DNA of 15,744 nucleotides from Candidatus Dadabacteria bacterium. GTDB taxonomy: Bacteria; Desulfobacterota_D; UBA1144; Nemesobacterales; UBA2774. Below are positions 7,219 through 12,235 of the stretch, one piece after another (the stretch's first letter is position 1; the number at the start of each line of letters is the position of its first letter). The position numbers and the translations under genes were made by a program. The stretch spans positions 1 through 15,744 of the forward strand of contig JAHKKQ010000034.1 of assembly GCA_020027805.1 (NCBI GenBank). Direction: 5' to 3'. The notes under the pieces were generated by a model that saw only the letters and a program-made list of their open reading frames with translations, searched no databases and was not told the origin of the DNA.

Positions 7219-8376
7219 ATGGCCTTCGGCGTATATATACATATACCCTATTGCGTAAAAAAATGCCCCTACTGTGATTTCAATTCCTGGGGCATAAACG
7301 GGGGCTTTCCGGAATCCGAATACACGGAATCGGTACTCGGAGAGCTCGAATTTTACAGGGGGGAGATAGAGGGCCGCGGGCTAACCTCCGTTTTTTTCGG
7401 GGGAGGAACCCCGTCTCTTTTCGACCCCCGGAACATAGGAAGGATAATATCGAAAATTTACGAGATGACGGTGCCTCATCGTGATATCGAGGTATCGCTC
7501 GAGGTAAACCCCAGGACGGCCGACCTCGGGAAGCTAAAGGGGCTCCGCGATGCGGGCGTGAACAGGATAAGCGTCGGGGTCCAGTCTTTTTCCCAAAGGA
7601 AGCTCGATTACCTCGGCAGGATCAACAGCCCCGAAGACGGCAGACGCATACTCGATGAAGTCAGGTCGGCGGGTTTTGAGAACTATAACTTCGACCTCAT
7701 GTACGGCACGGGCGGCGAGACGCTCGATGAATGGCGTCGGGACCTCGAAGAGGCGGTCCGTTTCGGGTCGGCCCACATATCCGCCTATTGTCTCACCATA
7801 GAGCACGGCACAGAGTTCGGCAGGCTGTTCAAGAAGGGGAAGCTCATTCTTCCGGGAGAGGACACTCTCTCGGATTTCATAAGCTATACGACGGGGTTCC
7901 TCGGAGGGGCGGGTTACGGGCAATACGAGATTTCAAACTATGCGAGGCCCGGTTTTGAGTGCAGGCACAACCTCCTTTACTGGAAGGGCGAGAGCTATCT
8001 CGGGGTAGGCGCGGGCGCGCATTCCCATTTAAAAAGCACCGGAGAGTCCCCCTGGGGCCTCCGGTGGGCTAACGTAAAGCCCCCGACGGCTTATATGAAA
8101 GCGGTCGGAGGGGGAAAAAGGCCGGTCGATTTCTCGGAGCGTCTCACGAGGGAAGAGGCACTCGAGGACAGCATCATTATGGGATTCAGATTGAATGAAG
8201 GGTTAGACATGCGGGGGCTCAAAGATAATTACGGCGTCGCTCCCGATCCGGACCGTATCGACTCACTCAGGGAAGACGGCTTCGTCGAGGTCTCGGGCAA
8301 TACTGTAAGGCTCACGAAAAAGGGAGCGCTATTATCCGACGAGATCATCGTCAGGCTCGTAAGCACCCTCGGCTAG
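7219..8376 (+). CDS. hemW: HemW, radical SAM heme chaperone (often annotated as coproporphyrinogen III oxidase-like)
   Basis: HemW proteins bind heme and a [4Fe-4S] cluster and deliver heme to cytosolic targets. They are commonly mislabelled as oxygen-independent coproporphyrinogen oxidase (HemN). Seen here (385 aa): the radical SAM triad C12-x3-C16-x2-C19 followed by D20-F21. HemN has a fourth Cys at position 21, so Phe there supports HemW. Also present are the SAM-binding GGGTP (61-65), EVNP (95-98), SVGVQSF (118-124), the HemW signature YEISNYARPG...CRHNLLYW (236-255) and GVGAGAHSH (262-270). A winged-helix-like HemN_C region follows (about 310-380). The ATG at 7219 begins at the family's normal N-terminus (YIHIPYC) and has no Shine-Dalgarno. 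The gene ends 6 bp from the converging DUF1285 gene. Confidence 0.93.
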   Translation: MAFGVYIHIPYCVKKCPYCDFNSWGINGGFPESEYTESVLGELEFYRGEIEGRGLTSVFFGGGTPSLFDPRNIGRIISKIYEMTVPHRDIEVSLEVNPRTADLGKLKGLRDAGVNRISVGVQSFSQRKLDYLGRINSPEDGRRILDEVRSAGFENYNFDLMYGTGGETLDEWRRDLEEAVRFGSAHISAYCLTIEHGTEFGRLFKKGKLILPGEDTLSDFISYTTGFLGGAGYGQYEISNYARPGFECRHNLLYWKGESYLGVGAGAHSHLKSTGESPWGLRWANVKPPTAYMKAVGGGKRPVDFSERLTREEALEDSIIMGFRLNEGLDMRGLKDNYGVAPDPDRIDSLREDGFVEVSGNTVRLTKKGALLSDEIIVRLVSTLG

Positions 8377-8382
8377 TGCCGG

Positions 8383-8838
8383 TCAGTCCTTTTTGATTAC
8401 GCGCCTTACGCCGCCGGCCTCTATAAAATAACAGTTCCCTTCCTTTACGGCGGACTTCACAAGCTCGTAGTAAGCGGGCCTCGAGAGCCTGGCTTCGAAC
8501 CTCTTATTTTTCACCTTCGCGTAGGGAACGTTCTCGGCGGTCAGCCGCAGGGAGCCGAAATCGAGTATTTCCTCGGTCTCGTCGTTTAGCCTCAGATAAA
8601 ACTCCCCGCCCCGCCTGTAGACCATCTTGACGACGTAGGGTGTGTCCTCCACCTCGACGTAGAGCCTCCCGCTCCCTTCGTCGACGAAGAACCTTCCCTC
8701 CCCGTCCATATCGAGGAGCCCGTTGTTGTAGAGGTACGTTCTCCTGTGCCTTATCCGTATCCCGTCCTGGAACCAGTTCCCTGTCTTGTCTATGAAGAAC
8801 CTGTATTCCGTTTCTCCGTGTTTGCGGTCCTCTGCCAT
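8383..8838 (-). CDS. DUF1285-family protein
   Basis: This is a cytosolic protein of 151 aa with no signal peptide or membrane helix. I recognise it from family memory as DUF1285-like. The markers are an opening FIDKTGNWFQDGIRI (about 15-29), a central RLYVEVEDTPYVV (about 58-70, family pattern I-x-VED-x-PF-V), a PYAKVKN segment (about 105-111) and the ending EARLSRPAYYELVKSAV (about 114-130). Family function is not established, so none is assigned. It lies 47 bp downstream of the YjbQ gene on the same strand and may be in its operon. Its ATG has no Shine-Dalgarno, while a perfect TATAAT sits 8 nt upstream, so it may also have its own, leaderless promoter. The end is convergent with hemW with only 6 bp between the stop codons. 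Confidence 0.75.
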   Translation of the reverse strand: MAEDRKHGETEYRFFIDKTGNWFQDGIRIRHRRTYLYNNGLLDMDGEGRFFVDEGSGRLYVEVEDTPYVVKMVYRRGGEFYLRLNDETEEILDFGSLRLTAENVPYAKVKNKRFEARLSRPAYYELVKSAVKEGNCYFIEAGGVRRVIKKD

Positions 8839-8846
8839 CGGTATCT

Positions 8847-8852
8847 ATTATA
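8847..8852 (-). promoter_or_regulatory. Candidate -10 box just before the DUF1285 gene
   Basis: A perfect TATAAT on the minus strand would place +1 at 8838-8840, at or within 2 nt of the ATG. No good -35 exists at 16-18 bp; the nearest is TTGTCC at 13 bp, which is too close. It could be chance or an activator-dependent internal promoter in the 47-bp gap. Confidence 0.3.
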
Positions 8853-8885
8853 ACGGAGGAGACCCGGACAATCCCTTAACGGCTC

Positions 8886-9299
8886 TCATTCCCCCATGAC
8901 CTTTACTATAACCCTCTTCCTCCTCCCGCCGTCGAATTCGGCGTAAAATACCCTTTGCCAGGGCCCGAGGTCGAGCTCCCCTTTCGTAACGGGCAGTATG
9001 ACCTGGTGGTGCATTATCAGGTTCTTAAGGTGCGCGTCCCCGTTGTCCTCGCCCGTTTTGTGGTGCCTGTAATTTTTATTATAAGGCGCCAGGTGCTCGA
9101 GCCATTCCCATATGTCTTCTATGAGTCCGTCCTCGAGGTCGTTTACGTATACTGCCGCCGTTATGTGCATCGCGGATACGAGCGCAAGCCCCTCCCGCAC
9201 TCCGCTCCTTTTGACTATGTCCCTTACGGTGTCAGTTATGTGCACCATCTCCCTCTTCTCTCTCGTATTGAACCATAAATACTCGGTCAGGCTTTTCAT
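8886..9299 (-). CDS. YjbQ/UPF0047-family protein (secondary thiamine-phosphate synthase family)
   Basis: This is a small soluble enzyme-like protein of 137 aa, close to the family's usual 130-140. Conserved features are MHITAAVYVND (44-54), D62 in the EDIWEWLEHLAP region, the likely active-site cluster YRHHKTGEDNGDAHLK (H79/H80, D85, N86, H90), LPVTKGELDLGPWQRVFYAEFDG (about 102-124) and R-K-R-V-I-V. Members of this family carry the annotation 'secondary thiamine-phosphate synthase enzyme' because weak activity was reported for E. coli YjbQ; the true physiological role is uncertain. A strong AAGGAGGAG lies 3 nt before the ATG. The gene is divergent from an MTH1187-type thiamine-binding-family gene across 136 bp, and it probably leads a two-gene unit with the DUF1285 gene. 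Family call is secure; the thiamine role is tentative. Confidence 0.9.
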   Translation of the reverse strand: MKSLTEYLWFNTREKREMVHITDTVRDIVKRSGVREGLALVSAMHITAAVYVNDLEDGLIEDIWEWLEHLAPYNKNYRHHKTGEDNGDAHLKNLIMHHQVILPVTKGELDLGPWQRVFYAEFDGGRRKRVIVKVMGE

Positions 9300-9435
9300 G
9301 TTCTCCTCCTTCGGTATTTATTGGGTTAATCCGGTCCCGATATAATGAGCTTATCGGATGGAGACCCGTATGCAAAAACCCCCCGCCATGTGTAGTATGA
9401 TATGAATGCAATTTCATTCCCCGGGAGGTATGAAC

Positions 9436-9735
9436 ATGATAATAGAGCTGAGCGTAATCCCGATCGGGGCCGGCACCTCGCTCTCGGAATACGTTGCGGA
9501 CGTGATGAGGGTCATCGAGTCGAGCGGCCTCAAATACGAGTCCCATTCAATGGGGACCAATATCGAATGCGGCTGGGACGACGTCACGCCTCTCGTGAGG
9601 AAATGTCACGAAGCGCTCAGGGCGAAGGGCGTCGGGCGTATAAGCACCACGGTCAGGATAAGCGAGAGGACCGACAAGCCCTATACGATGGAAGGCAAGA
9701 TGAAGAGCCTAGGCGAGAAGCTGGATATCGGTTAG
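9436..9735 (+). CDS. MTH1187-family thiamine-binding protein (COG0011/DUF77)
   Basis: This is a small alpha/beta protein of 99 aa, the normal family size. The N-terminus IIELSVIPIGAGTSLSEYVA, the middle GLKYESHSMGTNIEC (31-45) and VGRISTTVRISERTD (66-80) are the family's hallmarks. Structures of this family show ferredoxin-like folds, and the YkoF relative binds thiamine, but in-cell function is poorly defined. I chose ATG 9436 because GGGAGG (9423-9428) lies 7 nt upstream and MIIELSV is the family's N-terminus. In-frame ATGs at 9406 and 9430 lack a properly spaced Shine-Dalgarno. A TATAAT at 9341-9346 could be its -10, but the -35 (TTATTG) is poor. I see no TPP riboswitch in the leader. The neighbouring divergent YjbQ gene makes a shared thiamine theme plausible. 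Confidence 0.85.
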   Translation: MIIELSVIPIGAGTSLSEYVADVMRVIESSGLKYESHSMGTNIECGWDDVTPLVRKCHEALRAKGVGRISTTVRISERTDKPYTMEGKMKSLGEKLDIG

Positions 9736-9769
9736 AGCTATTCCTTATCTTTTTTATAACTTTCTTTTT

Positions 9770-9810
9770 CCCTCCCCCTTCCTAAGGTGGAGGGTTCGGG
9801 TGGGGGGTTT
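9770..9810. repeat. REP-like C-rich/G-rich palindromic repeat
   Basis: CCCTCC (9770-9775) pairs with GGAGGG (9789-9794) around a small loop. It is followed by GGTTCGGGTGGGGGG and TTT. This C-run, G-run, 'GGGTTCGGGTGGGG' layout is the shape of extragenic palindromes that recur in many environmental bacterial genomes; the match is from memory. It lacks the 3' T-run expected of an intrinsic terminator, although it could still act as a hairpin at the end of the upstream transcript. Confidence 0.5.
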
Positions 9811-9875
9811 CCCTTATCATTCGAATTAATCAAAGAAGTCTTCTCCTGACACTCCCGTAATCCGCGGCGGGCGCA

Positions 9876-9888
9876 CACACATTGTGTG
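9876..9888. repeat. 13-bp palindrome CACACATTGTGTG
   Basis: CACACA and TGTGTG flank a single central T. It is preceded by GCG, like the start of the hairpin in the repeat at 9944-9980 (GCGCACAC...), and may be a degenerate relative of it. Confidence 0.4.
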
Positions 9889-9943
9889 ATTCTACGATCA
9901 TTCCGAATCTCTTCCGCTCATACCGGCAACGAAGCCAAACCCG

Positions 9944-9980
9944 CCTGTCCTGAGCGCACACGAAGTGTGCAGTCGAAGGG
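9944..9980. repeat. Dispersed repeat of the CCTGTCCTGAGC...AGTCGAAGGG type
   Basis: The outer parts CCTGTCCTGAGC and AGTCGAAGGG enclose a perfect GCACAC-GAA-GTGTGC stem-loop (9956-9970). The outer parts are the well-known CTGAGC...GTCGAAGGG intergenic repeat found dispersed in many bacterial genomes, here with a hairpin insert. The identification is from memory of that motif; no copy number can be judged from this window. Confidence 0.6.
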
Positions 9981-10083
9981 TCCGTCCTTCGGCACAGAAC
10001 CTGCGCTCGTATACGATTCTTCCTTCCTCCTCATCTGTAACAATATCCCCCGTATGTCCGCGGCGACCCGCCGCCCCATAATC

Positions 10084-10113
10084 TTGACTCCCCTCTGTTT
10101 TTACGGTTAATAC
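10084..10113 (+). promoter_or_regulatory. Candidate promoter of dprA (leaderless or nearly so)
   Basis: TTGACT (10084-10089), 18 bp, TAATAC (10108-10113); alternatively TTAATA with 17 bp. The first purines at the expected start distance are A10121 and A10122, and A10122 is the A of the ATG. There is no Shine-Dalgarno. Confidence 0.5.
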
Positions 10114-10121
10114 TTTTCTCA

Positions 10122-11225
10122 ATGCGTGAAGATGCAAAATACTGGATTGCGCTCAGCTTCGTGAACGGTCTCGGGGACGTCCTCATAAAAAACCTGTATT
10201 CGGCGTTCAGGAGTGCGGAGGATGTGTTTAAGGCCTCTGCGAAAAAACTCGCCCGTGTGGACGGCATAAGCGAGAATATGGCCCTGGCCATAAAAGCTTT
10301 CGACGAATGGGACAGGGTCGGTGAAGAGATCGAAAAGATAAAAAAATCCGGGTTCGGGTTCCTCCCTCTGAACGACCCCCATTATCCCGAACACCTCCTC
10401 CAGATATACAACCCGCCTTCATATTTGCTAATGAAAGGGACCTTACTCCCGCGCGACAGGGTCTCGATAGCGATAGTCGGGTCGAGGATTCCCGACAGGT
10501 ACGGGCGGGTAGTTACGGAAGCCCTCTCCGGGGAGCTCGCCGCTTTAGGCGTGACCATCGTGAGCGGCATGGCGCGCGGTATTGACTCGATTGCCCAGGA
10601 GGAGGCGCTCAAGAGGGGAGGGCGCACGATAGCCGTCCTGGGCTCTGGAATCGACATCGTCTATCCCCCCGAGAACAGGAAGCTTTACAGGGACATCTCA
10701 GGGAACGGCGCCGTGCTCTCGGAATTCCTCATGGGCACGCCGCCCATGGCCCAGAACTTTCCGAGGCGGAACAGGATAATAAGCGGCATCTCTTTGGGCG
10801 TAGTGGTGGTGCAGGCGTCCGACAAGAGCGGCTCCCTCATAAGCGCCTCCTTCGCGCTCGACCAGAATAAGGAGGTCTTCGCCGTTCCCGGCAACGTGGA
10901 CAGGAAGCTCTCCCGGGGCACGAACTGGCTAATAAAAAAGGGGGCCAGGCTCGTGGAGACCGTAGACGATATTTTGAACGAAATCGAGGTCTTGAGGGCT
11001 CTGAAAGGGGACCCGTCACCCGAATTGTTTGAAAATGTCCTATCCGCCCTCCCGGACAGGGAGAGGGCGGTATATTCCGTTTTAGGCTCGGAACCCATGC
11101 ACGTCGATGAAATCATCAAGCTCACCGGGCTCGAAACCTCGAACGTGCTGTCACTCCTCCTTTCCCTCGAATTAAACGGATATATAGCCCAGCACCCGGG
11201 GAAGCTCTTCCGCCGGAGGCTCTGA
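10122..11225 (+). CDS. dprA: DNA-processing protein DprA (DNA uptake / RecA loader)
   Basis: DprA binds incoming single-stranded DNA in the cytosol and loads RecA during natural transformation. It is also widespread in bacteria not known to be competent. The protein is 367 aa. An N-terminal helical, HhH/SAM-like region spans about 1-75 (VNGLGDVLIKNLYSAF, VDGISENMALAI). The Rossmann core carries PSYLLMKG (99-106), IVGSR (118-122), SGMARGIDSIAQ (148-159), AVLGSGIDIVYPPENRKL (171-188), NFPRRNRIISGIS (212-224), DKSGSLISAS (234-243) and FAVPG (253-257). A C-terminal winged-helix domain (about 305-367) ends in LELNGYIAQHPGKLFRR. All hallmark motifs are intact and the length is normal. The ATG at 10122 begins at the family N-terminus and lacks a Shine-Dalgarno; see the promoter entry. 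It stands alone, without comEC or topA neighbours here. Confidence 0.95.
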   Translation: MREDAKYWIALSFVNGLGDVLIKNLYSAFRSAEDVFKASAKKLARVDGISENMALAIKAFDEWDRVGEEIEKIKKSGFGFLPLNDPHYPEHLLQIYNPPSYLLMKGTLLPRDRVSIAIVGSRIPDRYGRVVTEALSGELAALGVTIVSGMARGIDSIAQEEALKRGGRTIAVLGSGIDIVYPPENRKLYRDISGNGAVLSEFLMGTPPMAQNFPRRNRIISGISLGVVVVQASDKSGSLISASFALDQNKEVFAVPGNVDRKLSRGTNWLIKKGARLVETVDDILNEIEVLRALKGDPSPELFENVLSALPDRERAVYSVLGSEPMHVDEIIKLTGLETSNVLSLLLSLELNGYIAQHPGKLFRRRL

Positions 11226-11244
11226 TATTCAGCCGTCTTACTTT

Positions 11245-11320
11245 AGTCCTAAGCCACTTAAAACCAAAGTATGTTGACATTTTAGGACTTTCGTATTGTA
11301 ATTATATTAAAATCCTAAGC
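11245..11320. promoter_or_regulatory. Three copies of a TCCTAAG motif around the LuxR gene promoter
   Basis: TCCTAAGC occurs at 11247-11254 and again at 11313-11320. Between them lies TTAGGACT (11282-11289), the exact reverse complement of AGTCCTAA (11245-11252). The middle copy lies inside the spacer of the candidate promoter and the other two flank it, at centre distances of roughly 35 and 31 bp. This looks like an operator array, possibly autoregulatory. Confidence 0.45.
11274..11302 (+). promoter_or_regulatory. Candidate promoter of the LuxR-type regulator gene
   Basis: Perfect TTGACA (11274-11279), a 17-bp spacer, then TGTAAT (11297-11302). The -10 has a G in place of the important second A, and AT-rich alternatives follow (TATATT near 11304). 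The leader would be about 80 nt. Confidence 0.45.
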
Positions 11321-11389
11321 GTTATTGACCCTTCTGACCGACGCATATTTCCATACGCCGGACGTTTGCATGGGGGGTGACAGGAGAGT

Positions 11390-12073
11390 ATGTCGCAGAC
11401 AAAAGCAGTCTCCGTAAATAACACCGAGTCGATAAGGACTATCGTGGCGTGCCATTTCCCCCTGCTGAGGGAAGGCATATCCAAGATTCTCGAAGACGGA
11501 GAGAATATCGAGGTGGTTGCGAAGGTGTCTAACCTCATCGACCTCATACAGTCCTGCGAAGGGCACCCGTTCGATATACTGCTCCTCGACGTCGAGCTTC
11601 GCGGCCTCAACCTCACGAGGATAATGAGCCTCATAAAAAAGAACAAGGTCTCCAAGGTGATCCTCATAATAGATAACGACTATAACGAAAACCTCCTCAT
11701 AAACGCTATCAGGTCCGGGGTGAGGGGATATCTCGTGAAGGACACCGACTCGAATCACCTTATAAAATCAATCGCCGCTGTCCACAGCGGGGAGCTGTGG
11801 GTGGAAAGAAAGCTCATGGGCAAGGTGCTCGACGGCTCCGCGTACCCCGCCAAGACAGTACGCGGCAAGGGGGAGGTATACGACCTCACCGAGACGGAGA
11901 TAAAAATTATCAAGCTCGTCCTGAACGGCTACACGAACAAGAACGCAGCCGACGAGCTCTACATAAGCGAAAAGACGGTGAAATTCCACCTCTATAAAGT
12001 GTTCAAGAAGCTCAAGGTGAAAAACAGGTCCGAGCTCATATTGTTCGGGTTTCGCCACGGGCTCGTCCAATGA
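11390..12073 (+). CDS. LuxR/NarL-type transcription regulator with an atypical receiver domain
   Basis: This is a DNA-binding regulator of 227 aa. Receiver-like domain at about 15-135: phospho-acceptor-position Asp67 (DILLLDVELRG) and Lys117 (GYLVKD) are present. The Mg2+-binding acidic pair that normally reads A-D-D-H-P is here A20-C21-H22-F23-P24, and the switch Thr position reads Asp95 (ILIIDND). The receiver therefore probably does not follow standard phosphorylation. C-terminal GerE/LuxR helix-turn-helix at about 165-222: LTETEIKIIKLVLNGYTNK, then ISEKTVKFHLYKVFKKLKVKNRSEL. AGGAG lies 3 nt before the ATG, which is a short spacing. No histidine kinase gene is nearby. Downstream is UDP-glucose dehydrogenase, 162 bp away with its own promoter candidate. 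The HTH closely resembles that of the partial regulator at the right edge, so the two are likely paralogs. Confidence 0.88.
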   Translation: MSQTKAVSVNNTESIRTIVACHFPLLREGISKILEDGENIEVVAKVSNLIDLIQSCEGHPFDILLLDVELRGLNLTRIMSLIKKNKVSKVILIIDNDYNENLLINAIRSGVRGYLVKDTDSNHLIKSIAAVHSGELWVERKLMGKVLDGSAYPAKTVRGKGEVYDLTETEIKIIKLVLNGYTNKNAADELYISEKTVKFHLYKVFKKLKVKNRSELILFGFRHGLVQ

Positions 12074-12122
12074 ATAATCCCGCCCCTTAACCACTCGCTG
12101 CGCGGGCGTTTATCGGGTGTTC

Positions 12123-12151
12123 TTGATTAATACCGAAATTCGCACTAAGTT
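12123..12151 (+). promoter_or_regulatory. Candidate promoter of UDP-glucose dehydrogenase
   Basis: TTGATT (12123-12128), exactly 17 bp, TAAGTT (12146-12151). Transcription would begin near 12158 and give a leader of about 78 nt. That leader contains the 11-bp palindrome ATGAA-G-TTCAT (12198-12208), of unknown meaning. Confidence 0.35.
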
Positions 12152-12235
12152 TAAGCGCTGTAGGTTGGATCGGAAAATCATTTCCTGTAAATCGTCTATG
12201 AAGTTCATCCCATTATTGATTACGGAGTGTCCAGC

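Larger units (their letters stand above)
9736..10083. other. Gene-free stretch rich in hairpin repeats
   Basis: Between the thiamine-family gene and the dprA promoter no open frame has coding character, ribosome site or recognisable product. It begins with a pyrimidine-rich run (9750-9780). It then holds at least three palindromic elements (9770-9810, 9876-9888, 9944-9980, listed separately) and a 5-bp GC hairpin, GCGGC/GCCGC (10060-10074). The octamer CCGCGGCG occurs twice (about 9862 and 10058). It reads as an accumulation of small non-coding repeats. Confidence 0.6.

Noticed and set aside
7219..8376. Oxygen-independent coproporphyrinogen III oxidase (HemN) as the identity of the radical SAM gene
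   Set aside because: HemN carries a fourth Cys right after the CxxxCxxC triad. Here that position is Phe (C19-D20-F21) and the HNLLYW-type HemW signature is present.
9300..9435. TPP riboswitch upstream of the thiamine-family genes
   Set aside because: I looked for the conserved CUGAGA and ACCUGAUCUGG-type elements on both strands of the divergent gap and found neither.
12079..12112. Possible terminator after the LuxR gene (CGCCC...GGGCG followed by TTTAT)
   Set aside because: The stem is only 5 bp with an 18-nt loop and the T-run is broken; too weak to call.
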